The notes under the pieces were generated by a model. It worked only from the letters and a program-made list of their open reading frames with translations. It ran no database searches and was not told where the DNA came from. A stretch of DNA of 64,000 bases from Actinomycetota bacterium (GTDB taxonomy: Bacteria; Actinomycetota; Actinomycetes; Mycobacteriales; HKI-0501): positions 32,907 to 96,906 of the forward strand of contig JAVEDU010000035.1 of the NCBI GenBank assembly GCA_030840805.1, in the 5' to 3' direction. Each line of letters opens with the position of its first letter. The stretch's first letter is position 1. A program made the position numbers and the translations under genes. Positions 30,893 through 40,982 of this stretch are shown here, in pieces.

Positions 30893-30908
30893 TGGGGGCG
30901 GGAAGGGC

Positions 30909-32255
30909 TCAGGTGGCGGAACTCACCACGGCGGCGATGCGCTCCGCGACGGTCTGCGCCGCCTCCGCGGTACGCGCCTCGACCATCACCCGGATGACCT
31001 GCTCGGTCCCGGACGGGCGCAGCAACACGCGACCGCTGTCGGTCAGCTCGACCTCGGCCTCGGCCACCGCGGCGGCCACCGCGGCGGACTCCGCCACGGC
31101 CGCCTTGTTCTTGACCTTCACGTTGATCAGGACCTGGGGCAGCCGGGTCATCACCGCGGCGAGCTTGTGCAGCGGCTCGCCGGTGGACGCCACCCGCGCC
31201 ATCAGGTGGAGCGCGGTCAGCAGCCCGTCACCGGTGGTGGCGTACTGCGGCATCACCACGTGCCCGCTCTGCTCGCCACCGAGGGCCAGCCGCTGCTCGC
31301 GCAGTGCCTCCAGGACGTACCGGTCCCCGACCGCCGTGGTGACCAGCTTCACCCCGTGCTCCCGCATGGCGAGGTGCAGGCCGAGGTTGCTCATCACGGT
31401 CGCGACGAGGGTGTCGTCGGTCAGCGTGCCGGCGTCCTTCATGGCGAGCGCGAGGACGGCCATGATCTGGTCGCCGTCCACGATCGTGCCGTCGGAGGCG
31501 ACCGCCAGGCAGCGGTCCGCGTCGCCGTCGTGGGCGATCCCGAGGTCCGCGCCGTGCTCGACCACGGTCTTGCACAGCTGCTCGATGTGCGTGGAGCCCA
31601 CGCCGTCGTTGATGTTGAGCCCGTCCGGGTCGCACGCGACCGCGATCACCTCGGCGCCCGCGCGCCGGTACAGCTCCGGGGCGACCGAGGCGGCCGCACC
31701 GTGCGCACAGTCCACGACGACCCGGAGGCCGTCGAGGCGGGACGGGAGGCTGCCGGCGAGGTGGCCGAGGTACTGCTCCGCACCGTCGGCGAGGTCGCGC
31801 ACGCGGCCGACCCCGGCGCCGACCGGACGGGTCCAGTCCCGGGAGGCGTTGTGGGCGAGCGCCGACTCGATCTCGGACTCGACCTCGTCGGGGAGCTTGT
31901 GGCCGCCGCGGGCGAACACCTTGATGCCGTTGTCGGGCATCGGGTTGTGGCTGGCGGACAGCATGATGCCGAAATCGGCGCCGGTCTTCGCCGTCAGGTA
32001 CGCCACCGCGGGCGTCGGCAGGATTCCGACCCGCAGCACGTCGGTCCCCACGGCCGTGGCACCGGCGCACACCGCCGCCTCGAGCATCTCGCCCGAGGCC
32101 CGGGGGTCGCGCCCCACCACCATCAGCGGACGCGGGCCCGAGGCGTCGACGGCGAGCACGTGCGCTACCGCCACCGAGACGGCCATGGCCAGCTCGGGGG
32201 TCAGGTCGCCGTTCGCCAGGCCGCGGAGACCGTCCGTGCCGAACAGGCGGCCCAT
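30909..32255 (-). CDS. glmM: Phosphoglucosamine mutase
   Basis: A 448-residue alpha-D-phosphohexomutase starting [12 protein letters not shown]. The phosphoserine is in [11 protein letters not shown], the metal loop is DGDADR and the C-terminal phosphate loop is [12 protein letters not shown]. It converts glucosamine-6-phosphate to glucosamine-1-phosphate for peptidoglycan and follows rpsI by 52 bp. It acts directly after the neighbouring glmS product. Confidence 0.96.
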   Translation of the reverse strand: MGRLFGTDGLRGLANGDLTPELAMAVSVAVAHVLAVDASGPRPLMVVGRDPRASGEMLEAAVCAGATAVGTDVLRVGILPTPAVAYLTAKTGADFGIMLSASHNPMPDNGIKVFARGGHKLPDEVESEIESALAHNASRDWTRPVGAGVGRVRDLADGAEQYLGHLAGSLPSRLDGLRVVVDCAHGAAASVAPELYRRAGAEVIAVACDPDGLNINDGVGSTHIEQLCKTVVEHGADLGIAHDGDADRCLAVASDGTIVDGDQIMAVLALAMKDAGTLTDDTLVATVMSNLGLHLAMREHGVKLVTTAVGDRYVLEALREQRLALGGEQSGHVVMPQYATTGDGLLTALHLMARVASTGEPLHKLAAVMTRLPQVLINVKVKNKAAVAESAAVAAAVAEAEVELTDSGRVLLRPSGTEQVIRVMVEARTAEAAQTVAERIAAVVSSAT

Positions 32256-32307
32256 CAGGGCCGCCCGTCCGCACACACTCGCGTCGCAGGCATCGACGCC
32301 AGCAGCA

Positions 32308-32706
32308 TCAGCGCTTGCTGTACTGCGGAGCCTTACGGGCCTTCTTCAGGCCGTACTTCTTGCGCTCCTTGACCCGCGGGTCACGGGTGAGGAAGCCGGC
32401 CTTCTTCAGCGGCGGGCGGTCGTCCGGCTCCAGCAGGATGAGCGCACGGGCGATGGCGAGGCGCAGCGCGCCGGCCTGCCCGGTGATCCCGCCACCGGAG
32501 AGGAGACCGATGATGTCGTACTGGTCGGCCTTCTCGAGGGTCACGAACGGCTCACGGATGAGCTGCTGGTGGACCTTGTTCGGGAAGTACTCCTCGAGGG
32601 TCCGGCCGTTGAGCTTGAACTGCCCGGTGCCCGGGACGATGCGCACACGGACGATCGCCTCCTTGCGGCGGCCGACGGTCTGCACGGGCTTCTCGGTGGT
32701 GGTCAC
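32308..32706 (-). CDS. rpsI: 30S ribosomal protein S9
   Basis: A 132-residue protein with the S9 core [36 protein letters not shown] and the basic C-terminus [11 protein letters not shown] that reaches the P-site tRNA. It is the second gene of the rplM-rpsI pair, 35 bp after rplM. Confidence 0.97.
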   Translation of the reverse strand: MTTTEKPVQTVGRRKEAIVRVRIVPGTGQFKLNGRTLEEYFPNKVHQQLIREPFVTLEKADQYDIIGLLSGGGITGQAGALRLAIARALILLEPDDRPPLKKAGFLTRDPRVKERKKYGLKKARKAPQYSKR

Positions 32707-32741
32707 GCTCAGCTACTCCTGGGATTGGGACTGCGGGTGCG

Positions 32742-33185
32742 CTACTGCGCGACCTGGGTGATCTCGAACGGGACGGGCTGCTGGGCGCTGTGGGGGTGCT
32801 CCGGCCCTGCATACACCTTGAGCTTCTTCAGCATCTGCCGGCCGAGGGAGTTCTTCGGCAGCATGCCACGGACCGCCTGCTCGACGGCGCGCTCGGGACG
32901 CTTCTCCAGCAGCTCGGAGAACGCGATCCGCCGCAGGCCGCCCGGGTGACCGGAGTGGCGGTACGCCACCTTCTGCTCCCGCTTGTTACCCGTGAGCGCG
33001 ACCTTGCCCGCGTTCACGATGACGACGAAGTCACCCATGTCGAAGTGCGGCGCGAAGACCGGCTTGTGCTTGCCGCGCAGCAGCGTGGCCGTCTGGGTGG
33101 CGAGCCGCCCGAGGACGACGTCGGATGCGTCGATGACGTGCCACTGGCGCTGGACGTCTCCCGGCTTCGGGCTGTACGTACCCAC
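32742..33185 (-). CDS. rplM: 50S ribosomal protein L13
   Basis: A 147-residue protein with the L13 stretches [32 protein letters not shown] and [19 protein letters not shown]. The GTG at 33185 ([10 protein letters not shown]) is the family-type start, with AAGG 8 nt upstream. It is first in the rplM-rpsI operon, about 110 nt downstream of a clear promoter. Confidence 0.97.
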   Translation of the reverse strand: MGTYSPKPGDVQRQWHVIDASDVVLGRLATQTATLLRGKHKPVFAPHFDMGDFVVIVNAGKVALTGNKREQKVAYRHSGHPGGLRRIAFSELLEKRPERAVEQAVRGMLPKNSLGRQMLKKLKVYAGPEHPHSAQQPVPFEITQVAQ

Positions 33186-33300
33186 AGGTCTACCTTGCCT
33201 CACGTGTAAATGGGCCTCGAGTCATGCGCGCACCGCTGATCCTTCATATTTCGGACCCGCGATGGGCGCGCCAGGATGGCGCACCGCGCAACAGTCCACC

Positions 33301-33330
33301 ACGATACCTCCCGGTGCGCGCAGGGGTCAA
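33301..33330 (-). promoter_or_regulatory. Promoter of rplM-rpsI
   Basis: Minus-strand TTGACC (33330-33325), an 18-bp spacer and TATCGT (33306-33301). It lies directly after the end of the ABC-F gene and gives a leader of about 110 nt. Confidence 0.7.
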
Positions 33331-33340
33331 AAGCGGTCGG

Positions 33341-34975
33341 TCACCGCGCGCGGACGACCCGTCCCTCGTCCCACACCGGCTCGCCCGACTCGTACACCCG
33401 GCCGTCCGCGCCGAACACCAGGAACCGGTCGAAGCCACGGGCGAACCACCGGTCGTGGGTCACCGCGACCACCGTGCCGGCGAAGGACTCCAGACCCTCC
33501 TCCAGCGCCTCCGCGGAGTGGAGGTCGAGGTTGTCGGTGGGCTCGTCGAGCAGGAGCAGCGTGCAGCCGTCGAGCTCCAGCAGCAGGATCTGGAACCGCG
33601 CCTGCTGGCCACCCGACAGCGTCCCGAACCGCTGGTCCGCCTGCCCGTGCAGCTCGTACCGGCGCAGCGCGCCCATCGCCCGGCCCCGGTCGAGGCCGGA
33701 CCGCGCGCCGCTGCCGTGCCACAGCAGGTCGACGAGCGTGCGGTCGTGCCAGTCGGCGTGGTCGTGGGTCTGCGCGAACAGGCCGGGGACCACCCGTGCC
33801 CCGAGCCGGTACGCGCCGGTGTGCGGTACCGGGTTGTCCGGGTACAGGCCGGCGCCGAGCAGCCGCAGGAAATGCGACTTGCCGGAGCCGTTCGAGCCGA
33901 GCACCGCCACCCGCTCGCCGTAGAAGACCTCCAGGTCGAACGGCCGCATCAGCCCGGTGAGCTCCAGGTCCTGGCAGGTGACCGCGCGGACGCCGGTACG
34001 GCCGCCGCGCAGCCGCATGGTGACCTCCTGCTTCTCCGGGCGTTCCGGCGGCGGCCCCGCGTCCTCGAAGCGCTGGAACCGGGTCTGCATCGCCTTGTAC
34101 CGCGACGCCATGTCCGGGCTGATCGCCGCCTGCTGCTGCAGGGTCCGGACGAGCTCCTTCAGCCGGGCGTGCTCCTCCTCCCAGCGGCGGTGCAGCTCGT
34201 CCAGCCGGTCCAGCCGGGCCCGGCGCGCCTCGTGGTAGGTCGCGAAGCCGCCGCCGTGCACCCACCCGCCCCGGCCCTCCAGCGTGACCACCCGGGTGGC
34301 CGTGCGGGACAGCAGCTCACGGTCGTGGCTGACGAACAGCACGGTCTTCGGGGTGGCGGCGAGCTGTTCCTCCAGCCACCGCTTGCCGGGTACGTCGAGG
34401 TAGTTGTCCGGCTCGTCGAGCAACAGGACCTCGTCGGGGCCGCGGAGCAGCGTCTCGAGCACCAGACGCTTCTGCTCACCGCCGGAGAGGGTACGGACCA
34501 TGCGGTGCTGGGCGCGGTCCCACGGGGCGCCCAGGGCGGCCACGGAGACCGTGTCCCAGAGCACCTCGGCGTCGTACCCGCCCGCGTCGCCCCATTCGCT
34601 CAGCGCCGTCGCGTACCGCAGCTGGGTCGGCTCGTCCTCGGCCTCCATCATCGCCAGCTCGGCGTCCTCCAGGGCCTCCCCCGCCGCCCGCAGCGCCGGC
34701 GGGGCAACCGAGACGAGCAGGTCCCGGACCGTGGTGTCGTCGCGGATCGAACCGATGAACTGCCGCATCACGCCGAGGCCGCCCTGCCGCCCGACGGCGC
34801 CCGCCACGGGCGGGAGATCGCCGGCCACGATCCGGAGCAGAGTGGTCTTGCCGGTGCCGTTCGCGCCGACGAGGGCGACCTTGGCCCCGTCGCCGACGCG
34901 GAACGACACGTCGTGCATCAGCACGCGACCGTCCGGCAGCGTGAAGGAGATTCCGTTGACATCGACGTGGCCCAC
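33341..34975 (-). CDS. ABC-F family ATP-binding protein
   Basis: A 544-residue protein with two ATPase domains and no membrane segment: Walker A GANGTGKTT and GSNGSGKS, signatures LSGGEQKR and LSGGQQAR, Walker B VLLLDEPDNYLD and LLLLDEPTDNLD. The linker between the domains contains a helical, charged segment (about 235-300). ABC-F proteins act on the ribosome in translation or antibiotic protection. Which subfamily this is cannot be told. The GTG at 34975 (VGHVDVNGISF) lacks a strong ribosome site. Confidence 0.9.
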   Translation of the reverse strand: MGHVDVNGISFTLPDGRVLMHDVSFRVGDGAKVALVGANGTGKTTLLRIVAGDLPPVAGAVGRQGGLGVMRQFIGSIRDDTTVRDLLVSVAPPALRAAGEALEDAELAMMEAEDEPTQLRYATALSEWGDAGGYDAEVLWDTVSVAALGAPWDRAQHRMVRTLSGGEQKRLVLETLLRGPDEVLLLDEPDNYLDVPGKRWLEEQLAATPKTVLFVSHDRELLSRTATRVVTLEGRGGWVHGGGFATYHEARRARLDRLDELHRRWEEEHARLKELVRTLQQQAAISPDMASRYKAMQTRFQRFEDAGPPPERPEKQEVTMRLRGGRTGVRAVTCQDLELTGLMRPFDLEVFYGERVAVLGSNGSGKSHFLRLLGAGLYPDNPVPHTGAYRLGARVVPGLFAQTHDHADWHDRTLVDLLWHGSGARSGLDRGRAMGALRRYELHGQADQRFGTLSGGQQARFQILLLELDGCTLLLLDEPTDNLDLHSAEALEEGLESFAGTVVAVTHDRWFARGFDRFLVFGADGRVYESGEPVWDEGRVVRAR

Positions 34976-35110
34976 CCGGGAAGTGTGCCTCGCCGGTGGG
35001 GCGCGGGTCACGCGGATTGCGGACCGGAGCCCCCACCCCGGACCACGCGCGTGCCCCCCACCGGAGACCGGGGACCGCTAGCCTTCCCGCTCGTGGTGGA
35101 CGGAGATCTT

Positions 35111-36208
35111 GTGCCCCGGGGTGAGGAACGTCCCGAGTCACCGGAGGCGAAGGCCCGCCCCACCGGCGGCAGGCACGCGCGTTCCGAGGATGCCGACCAG
35201 CACCGTGAGCCCGACAGGCCGGAACCGGCCGGGGCCTCGGCGCCCGCCACGGCTCCTGACCCCGCTCCGGCCACCGAGCCGGCCCTTGTCCCCGGTCACG
35301 AGTCGTCCGACAGCGACTCTCCCGGGGACGGCTCTCCCGACACCGAGCCCACCGTGTCGCTCCCGTCGGTGTCGCTCCCCGCGCCGGACGGCGACACCTG
35401 GGTCCCGTTCGCGTCGTCGGACGAGCCCGCGTCCGACAGGGACCGCGTCACCGGGGTCGTCGCGATGGTCGCCGCGGCCGCCGCCGTCGTCGCGCTGTGC
35501 GGCGTGGGCGGGCTCCTGACGTTTCCCGCCCGTCCCGACGAGGCCGCACCGCCCGCCGCCGCAGCGACCCGGACCTCCGCTCCGCCCGCGGAGTCGCCGG
35601 GGCCTGCACCCACACGCGGTCCCTCGGCGGCACCCACCGGCGGGACTGCCCGCGCGACGCCCTCCGCGCACGCCACCGAGACCCGGGTCGCCACCCCCGC
35701 CCGGACACCGGCCACCCGCCCGGCCGCGCCGGCCCGGAGCCGTGCGCCGCTGACGATCCGGGAGGTGTTCGGCTCGGACCGGATCACCGTGCGGGGCCGG
35801 GAGTACCGGCTGGCCTACACGGACGACACGGCGGACTGCCCCGCCGGCGCCCGGGGCACCACCGCCACCGAGCTGCGGCGGTCCGGCTGCACCCAGCTGA
35901 TCCGTGCCCTCGCGACCGACGGCTCCGGCCGGCTCGCGGTCACCGTCGGGGTGGCGAACCTCCCCGACGCCGCGGCCGCCCGACGGGTCGTCGCCGCAGG
36001 GCGGGGAGGAGGTGGGTTCGCCGCGATCTGGACGCGCCGGGGCCACCGGGCGGGCGGCGACGGGTACCGCGAGACGGGGGCCGCCGGGCGGTTCGTGGTG
36101 TACGGCATCGCCGCCCGCTCCGAGCGGGGCCGGACCGACCGGGCCGCGATGCAGGCGGTCGCCGATCTGAGCGGGGTGATCGCCGGCAGGTTGGCGGCCC
36201 GCACCTGA
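35111..36208 (+). CDS. Membrane protein with Pro/Thr-rich linker, unknown function
   Basis: A 365-residue protein. An acidic, Pro/Glu-rich cytoplasmic part (1-115) is followed by one transmembrane helix (about 120-143, VAMVAAAAAVVALCGVGGLL), a long Pro/Ala/Thr linker (about 148-215) and a compact extracytoplasmic domain of about 145 residues with two cysteines (ADCPAG, RSGCTQ) that could form a disulfide. The GTG at 35111 has GGAG 6 nt upstream; GTGs at 35093 and 35096 are alternatives. It diverges from the ABC-F gene and ends 4 bp from truA. I do not recognise the C-terminal domain. Confidence 0.7.
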   Translation: MPRGEERPESPEAKARPTGGRHARSEDADQHREPDRPEPAGASAPATAPDPAPATEPALVPGHESSDSDSPGDGSPDTEPTVSLPSVSLPAPDGDTWVPFASSDEPASDRDRVTGVVAMVAAAAAVVALCGVGGLLTFPARPDEAAPPAAAATRTSAPPAESPGPAPTRGPSAAPTGGTARATPSAHATETRVATPARTPATRPAAPARSRAPLTIREVFGSDRITVRGREYRLAYTDDTADCPAGARGTTATELRRSGCTQLIRALATDGSGRLAVTVGVANLPDAAAARRVVAAGRGGGGFAAIWTRRGHRAGGDGYRETGAAGRFVVYGIAARSERGRTDRAAMQAVADLSGVIAGRLAART

Positions 36209-36212
36209 GCCC

Positions 36213-37010
36213 TCAACCCAGGGTGCGGATGTTCCTCGTGACGTCGGCCCGGGCCGCGAGCTCCGCGTCCGGCGGGTACTGGACCCACATCAGCGTCAGC
36301 CCGTGCGGCGGCGCGACCGTGACCTCGTCCGCGCGGGCGGTGCGGCTCAGCAGCGACGCGGGCCACTCCACCGGCCGCCGGCCGTCCCCCACCGCGAGCA
36401 GCGCCCCGACCAGGCTGCGCACCATCGAGTGGCAGAACGCGTCCGCCTGCACGTCGACCCGGACCATGCCGCCGGGATCGCGGACGACGGTGAACGCCAG
36501 CAGCGCCCGGATCGTCGTCGCGCCCGCGCGGCGCCGGCAGAACGCGGCGAAGTCGTGCTCCCCCAGCAGCAGCTCCGCGGCGGCCGCCATCGCCGGCACG
36601 TCGAGCGCCCGCGGCCACGCCAGCGTGTCCTGTCGCCGCAGCGGGTTCGCTCCCCACCGCGCATCGGTCACCCGGTACACGTACCGGCGGCGCAGGGCCG
36701 AGAAGCGCGCGTCGAACCCGGGCGGCGCGACCGAGACCGCCGAGACGCGGACGTCCGGCGGCAGGACCCCGGCGAGCCGGCGCACCAGCGAGCCGCCGAT
36801 CGCCGCCCACATCGCGGCCGGGACGTCGGCATGGACCACCTGACCCGCCGCGTGCACCCCGGCGTCGGTACGCCCGGCCACCGTCAGCGCGACCGGCACC
36901 CGCAGCAGCAGCTCCAGGGCCCCGGAGAGGACCCCCTGCACGGTCCGCTGCCCGGGCTGTACCGCCCAGCCCGCGAACTCCGTGCCGTCGTACGCGAGGT
37001 CCAGACGCAC
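36213..37010 (-). CDS. truA: tRNA pseudouridine(38-40) synthase
   Basis: A 265-residue enzyme starting [15 protein letters not shown], with the catalytic aspartate in GRTDAGVHA and the [11 protein letters not shown] motif. It isomerises uridines 38-40 of tRNA. It follows rplQ in the usual actinobacterial order, but a 15-bp perfect hairpin lies between the two genes. Confidence 0.95.
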   Translation of the reverse strand: MRLDLAYDGTEFAGWAVQPGQRTVQGVLSGALELLLRVPVALTVAGRTDAGVHAAGQVVHADVPAAMWAAIGGSLVRRLAGVLPPDVRVSAVSVAPPGFDARFSALRRRYVYRVTDARWGANPLRRQDTLAWPRALDVPAMAAAAELLLGEHDFAAFCRRRAGATTIRALLAFTVVRDPGGMVRVDVQADAFCHSMVRSLVGALLAVGDGRRPVEWPASLLSRTARADEVTVAPPHGLTLMWVQYPPDAELAARADVTRNIRTLG

Positions 37011-37016
37011 ACGGAC

Positions 37017-37049
37017 GAGCCCGTCGCCCCCGGTGGGGGCGACGGGCTC
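37017..37049 (-). terminator. 15-bp hairpin after rplQ
   Basis: GAGCCCGTCGCCCCC (37017-37031) pairs perfectly with 37035-37049 around a GGT loop. It is 20 nt after the rplQ stop and 6 nt before the truA start. It probably terminates or attenuates the alpha operon ahead of truA. Confidence 0.8.
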
Positions 37050-37069
37050 GGCACCGACGTGCGTCGTGC

Positions 37070-37645
37070 TCAGGCCTTCTCGCCCTCGGGCTTCGCCTCG
37101 GCACCCTCGGCGGGCTCGGCCGTGGCCGCCGCCTCGGTCTGCTCCGACGTGGTGCCCTCGGCAGCCTGGCCACCGGCCTCGGTGGCCTCGGGCGCAGCCG
37201 TGGCCTCCTCGGTGGCCGGAGCGGTGTCCGCGGCGAACGTCGTGCCGCGGGCGCGCTCGGCCTCGCCCACCGCCGCCTGGGCGACGGTCAGGGCCTCGAC
37301 CAGCTCGATGATCGCCATGGGCGCGTTGTCGCCCTTGCGCGGCCCCACCTTGGTGATCCGGGTGTAGCCACCGGGACGCTCCGCGAACCGCGGACCGATC
37401 TCGGCGAACAGGTGGTGGACCACCTGCTTGTCGCGCACGACGGTGTGAACCTGTCGACGGGCATGCAGGTCGCCGCGCTTGGCGAACGTGATGAGCCGCT
37501 CGGCCAGCGGACGCAGCCGCTTGGCCTTGGTCTCGGTCGTGGTGATCCGGCCGTGCTCGAACAGCGAGGTGGCCAGGTTGGCCAGCATAAGCCGCTCGTG
37601 GGCCGGGCTACCGCCGAGGCGGGGACCCTTGGTGGGCGTGGGCAT
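37070..37645 (-). CDS. rplQ: 50S ribosomal protein L17 with acidic C-terminal extension
   Basis: A 191-residue protein. Residues 1-120 are L17 ([53 protein letters not shown]). The remaining 70 are an Ala/Glu/Thr-rich acidic tail, such as [20 protein letters not shown], longer than in most bacteria. Last gene of the alpha operon before the hairpin at 37017. Confidence 0.95.
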   Translation of the reverse strand: MPTPTKGPRLGGSPAHERLMLANLATSLFEHGRITTTETKAKRLRPLAERLITFAKRGDLHARRQVHTVVRDKQVVHHLFAEIGPRFAERPGGYTRITKVGPRKGDNAPMAIIELVEALTVAQAAVGEAERARGTTFAADTAPATEEATAAPEATEAGGQAAEGTTSEQTEAAATAEPAEGAEAKPEGEKA

Positions 37646-37683
37646 GGTGGATGCTCCTCGAAGCTCTCCGAAACAGCTCTGGG

Positions 37684-38709
37684 TTAGAGCTGCTCGGTCT
37701 CGGCGTAGTCGGTGCCGTCGTCGTAGTTCGCGTCCGAGAACGTGTCCACGACGTTGGCGGGGTCGAACCCGGGCGGGGAGTCCTTGAGCGCGAGGCTCAT
37801 CCCGGCCAGCTTCATCTTGACCTCGTCGATCGACTTCGCGCCGAAGTTGCGGATGTCGAGAAGGTCGGCCTCGCTGCGCGTCACGAGTTCACCCACGCTG
37901 TGGATGCCCTCACGCTTGAGACAGTTGTACGACCGGACGGTGAGGTCCAGCTCCTCGATCGGCAGCGCCAGGTCCGCCGCGAGCGCGGCGTCCGTCGGCG
38001 ACGGACCGATGTCGATGCCCTCGGCGGTCTCGTCCAGCTCACGGGCGAGACCGAACAGCTCCACCAGGGTGGAACCGGCCGAGGCGAGTGCGGTGCGGGG
38101 GGTGAGCGAGTTCTTCGTCTCGACGTCGACGATGAGCTTGTCGAAGTCGGTGCGCTGCTCGACTCGGGTGGCCTCGACCTTGTAGGTCACCTTGAGCACC
38201 GGCGAGTAGATCGAGTCGACCGGGATGCGGCCGATCTCGGCGCCGGCGTTCTTGTTCTGCACGGCGGAGACGTAGCCACGGCCACGCTCCACGGTCAGCT
38301 CGATCTCGAGCCGGCCCTTGCCGTTGATGTTGGCGATGACCAGGTCGGGGTTGTGCACCTCGACACCGGCCGGCGGCGCGATGTCCGCGGCGGTGACGAC
38401 ACCCGGGCCCTGCTTGCGCAGGTACATGGTGACCGGCTCGTCGCTCTCGGAGCTGACGACCAGCTCCTTGAGGTTCAGGATGAGCTCGGTGACGTCCTCC
38501 TTGACGCCCGGCACGGTGGTGAACTCGTGCAGGACGCCGTCGATCTTGATGCTGGTGACCGCGGCACCGGGGATCGACGACAGGAGCGTGCGGCGGAGAG
38601 AGTTGCCGAGGGTGTAGCCGAAACCGGGCTCGAGCGGCTCGATGACGAAGCGCGAGCGGTTCTCGGCGAGCTGGTCCTCGGACAGCGTCGGGCGCTGGGT
38701 GATGAGCAC
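37684..38709 (-). CDS. rpoA: RNA polymerase subunit alpha
   Basis: A 341-residue protein. The N-terminal domain has [17 protein letters not shown]; the C-terminal domain (about 250-310) has [20 protein letters not shown] and [11 protein letters not shown]. The GTG at 38709 (VLITQRPTL) has GGAGG 6-7 nt upstream and is the family-type start. It assembles the polymerase core and contacts UP elements and activators. Confidence 0.97.
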   Translation of the reverse strand: MLITQRPTLSEDQLAENRSRFVIEPLEPGFGYTLGNSLRRTLLSSIPGAAVTSIKIDGVLHEFTTVPGVKEDVTELILNLKELVVSSESDEPVTMYLRKQGPGVVTAADIAPPAGVEVHNPDLVIANINGKGRLEIELTVERGRGYVSAVQNKNAGAEIGRIPVDSIYSPVLKVTYKVEATRVEQRTDFDKLIVDVETKNSLTPRTALASAGSTLVELFGLARELDETAEGIDIGPSPTDAALAADLALPIEELDLTVRSYNCLKREGIHSVGELVTRSEADLLDIRNFGAKSIDEVKMKLAGMSLALKDSPPGFDPANVVDTFSDANYDDGTDYAETEQL

Positions 38710-38802
38710 TGTGTTCCTCCATGAATCGCGGGCGTCCGCCATATGACGCCACGCGGGGCACTGCCCCCGGTGCCGGGCGTCTGGCCCGGCACCGGGTCCT
38801 GC

Positions 38803-39429
38803 CTACTTCGAGTACAGCTCGACGATGAGCTGCTCCTGGACCGGCGTGTCGATGACCTGCCGGGCCGGGAGAGAGTGCACGAGCACGCGGAACTGGCTGG
38901 AGATGACCTCGAGCCAGGCCGGCACCGGGCGGGACCCGAACTCGGCCTGCGCGACCACGAACGGGGTCAGGTCGCGGGACTTCTCGCGGATCTCCACGAT
39001 GTCGTTCTCGCCGACGCGGAACGACGGGATGTCCACCTTGCGGCCGTTCACGATCACGTGACCGTGGCGGACCACCTGGCGGGCCATGTCGCGCGACTTC
39101 GCGAAGCCGGCGCGGTAGACCACGTTGTCCAGCCGCGACTCGAGGATCTGCAGCAGGATGTCGCCGGTGCGACCCTGCTTGCGGTTCGCCTCGACGTAGT
39201 AACCCGCGAACTGCTTCTCCAGCACGCCGTAGACGCGCTTGGCCTTCTGCTTCTCACGCAGCTGGAGCAGGTACTCGCTGTCCTTGGTACGGCCACGACC
39301 GTGCTGACCCGGCGGGTAGGGCCGGATCTCGATCGGGCACTTCGGGGACTCGCACTTGCTGCCCTTGAGGAACAGCTTCATCTTCTCGCGACGGCAACGG
39401 CGGCAGTCGGCACCCGTGTAGCGGGCCAT
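38803..39429 (-). CDS. rpsD: 30S ribosomal protein S4 (zinc-binding form)
   Basis: A 208-residue protein with four N-terminal cysteines (Cys9, Cys12, Cys26, Cys31) in the C+ arrangement, then the S4 RNA-binding region (RHGHVIVNGRKVDIPSFRVG). It nucleates 30S assembly. Placed between rpsK and rpoA. Confidence 0.97.
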   Translation of the reverse strand: MARYTGADCRRCRREKMKLFLKGSKCESPKCPIEIRPYPPGQHGRGRTKDSEYLLQLREKQKAKRVYGVLEKQFAGYYVEANRKQGRTGDILLQILESRLDNVVYRAGFAKSRDMARQVVRHGHVIVNGRKVDIPSFRVGENDIVEIREKSRDLTPFVVAQAEFGSRPVPAWLEVISSQFRVLVHSLPARQVIDTPVQEQLIVELYSK

Positions 39430-39451
39430 TTATCTTCGTCTCCTCAGGGCG

Positions 39452-39859
39452 TCAGACGCGGCGGCGCTTGGGCGGGCGGCAGCCGTTGTGCGGCATGGGG
39501 GTCACGTCCGAGATGGACCCGACCTCGAGGCCGGTGGCCTGGAGGGACCGGATCGCGGTCTCGCGGCCCGAACCCGGGCCCTTCACGAAGACGTCGACCT
39601 TGCGCATGCCGTGCTCCTGCGCCTTGCGGGCGGCCGACTCGGCGGCGAGCTGCGCGGCGAAGGGCGTCGACTTGCGCGAGCCCTTGAAGCCGACGTGGCC
39701 GGCGGAAGCCCAGGCGATCACGGCGCCCGTCGGGTCCGTGATCGACACGATCGTGTTGTTGAACGTGCTCTTGATGTGAGCATGCCCGTGAGCGATGTTC
39801 TTCTTTTCCTTGCGCCGAACCTTCTTTGCGCCGGCGCCCGCGCGGGTCTTCGGGGGCAT
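39452..39859 (-). CDS. rpsK: 30S ribosomal protein S11
   Basis: A 135-residue protein with [32 protein letters not shown] and the end [18 protein letters not shown]. It forms part of the 30S platform. It lies 51 bp after rpsM and 22 bp before rpsD. Confidence 0.97.
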   Translation of the reverse strand: MPPKTRAGAGAKKVRRKEKKNIAHGHAHIKSTFNNTIVSITDPTGAVIAWASAGHVGFKGSRKSTPFAAQLAAESAARKAQEHGMRKVDVFVKGPGSGRETAIRSLQATGLEVGSISDVTPMPHNGCRPPKRRRV

Positions 39860-39910
39860 TGCGTGTCTCCTGATACGTCGAGAGTCGGTCGGAGCCTCGC
39901 GGCTCTACTG

Positions 39911-40285
39911 CTAGCGCGCCTTCTTCTTGCCGGCGACGGTCTTCTTCGGTCCCTTGCGGGTACGCGCGTTGGTGTGCGTGCGCTGTCCGCGGACGGGAAG
40001 ACCGCGGCGGTGCCGGATGCCCTGGTAGCAACCGATCTCGATCTTGCGACGGATGTCGGATGCGACCTCGCGGCGCAGGTCACCCTCGACGCGGTAGTTC
40101 GCGTCGATGAAGTCGCGCAGCTTGACCAGGTCCTCGTCGGACAGGTCCTTCACGCGGACGTCGGGGCTGACCCCGGTACCGGTGAGGGTCTCGTGGGAGC
40201 GGGTACGGCCGATGCCGTAGATGTACGTGAGCGCGATCTCCAGCCGCTTCTCGCGGGGGAGGTCGACGCCGGCAAGACGTGCCAT
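39911..40285 (-). CDS. rpsM: 30S ribosomal protein S13
   Basis: A 124-residue protein starting [20 protein letters not shown], with [20 protein letters not shown] and a lysine-rich end. It sits in the 30S head and touches the P-site tRNA. The 142-bp leader up to rpmJ is rich in hairpins. Confidence 0.97.
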   Translation of the reverse strand: MARLAGVDLPREKRLEIALTYIYGIGRTRSHETLTGTGVSPDVRVKDLSDEDLVKLRDFIDANYRVEGDLRREVASDIRRKIEIGCYQGIRHRRGLPVRGQRTHTNARTRKGPKKTVAGKKKAR

Positions 40286-40331
40286 CGGTGGGCTGACTCC
40301 TTCTTCTCGCGGAGGTCTGCCGCTTCCCGTC

Positions 40332-40351
40332 CCCCACCAGCCCTGGTGGGG
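40332..40351 (-). promoter_or_regulatory. Hairpin in the rpmJ-rpsM intergenic region
   Basis: CCCCACCA and TGGTGGGG form an 8-bp stem with a GCCC loop; a second CCCCGG/CCGGGG pair lies next to it (40352-40370). The position after rpmJ and 46 nt before rpsM fits an attenuator or regulatory leader. Confidence 0.5.
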
Positions 40352-40427
40352 CCCCGGCCTCCGACCGGGGGTGTACCGCGCCGTGCTCTGGCGCGGTCGG
40401 GAAGCGTTGTGTGGTGCTGAGCTGTGA

Positions 40428-40541
40428 CTAGCCCTGACGCTGCTTGTGGCGCAGGTTCGTGCAGATGACCATCACGCGGCCGTGGCGGCGGATGACCTTG
40501 CACTTGTCACAGATCTTCTTGACGCTGGGCTTGACCTTCAC
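40428..40541 (-). CDS. rpmJ: 50S ribosomal protein L36 (zinc-binding form)
   Basis: A 37-residue protein starting at GTG 40541: [20 protein letters not shown], then [16 protein letters not shown]. Cys11, Cys14, Cys27 and His32 are the zinc ligands of the C+ form. It lies between infA and rpsM in the standard order. Confidence 0.95.
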   Translation of the reverse strand: MKVKPSVKKICDKCKVIRRHGRVMVICTNLRHKQRQG

Positions 40542-40599
40542 GGCTGTGCCTTCTCCATTCCGAAACCAGCCAGCCGTCGTGCCAGCCAGTGGGTCAGGA

Positions 40600-40821
40600 C
40601 TACTTGTAGCGGTAAACGATGCGTCCGCGGGTCAGGTCATACGGCGAGAGCTCCACCACGACCCGGTCCTCGGGGAGGATCCGGATGTAGTGCTGCCGCA
40701 TCTTGCCGCTGATGTGGGCAAGAACGCGGTGGCCGTTTGCCAGCTCCACGCGGAACATCGCGTTCGGCAACGGCTCGACGACCCGGCCCTCGATCTCGAT
40801 GGCCCCGTCCTTCTTCGGCAT
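40600..40821 (-). CDS. infA: Translation initiation factor IF-1
   Basis: A 73-residue OB-fold protein, [20 protein letters not shown] and ending [10 protein letters not shown]-1 occupies the A site during initiation. First gene of the infA-rpmJ-rpsM-rpsK-rpsD-rpoA-rplQ operon. Confidence 0.97.
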   Translation of the reverse strand: MPKKDGAIEIEGRVVEPLPNAMFRVELANGHRVLAHISGKMRQHYIRILPEDRVVVELSPYDLTRGRIVYRYK

Positions 40822-40946
40822 ATCCTCCGCAATCGTGACGTGGTGGTGTTACGTGGGGTACTGCATGGTGACATTTGGATCAGCGCTCAGGTCTTCAGCT
40901 GCGTCCCGAGATCCATACGAGAACAGACGCTGTGCGCCAACGTGAG

Positions 40947-40976
40947 AGTCTACGTCGTGCCGGGGCCAATCACCAA
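40947..40976 (-). promoter_or_regulatory. Probable promoter of the infA-alpha operon
   Basis: Minus-strand TTGGTG (40976-40971), 18-bp spacer, TAGACT (40952-40947). The -10 is good and the -35 is weak. Leader to infA is about 120 nt. Confidence 0.5.
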
Positions 40977-40982
40977 TTCGCC

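Noticed and set aside
28860..30908. A glmS ribozyme upstream of glmS
   Set aside because: Only about 170 bp separate glmM and glmS. They contain a simple inverted repeat and no ribozyme-like core, and actinobacteria are not known for it.
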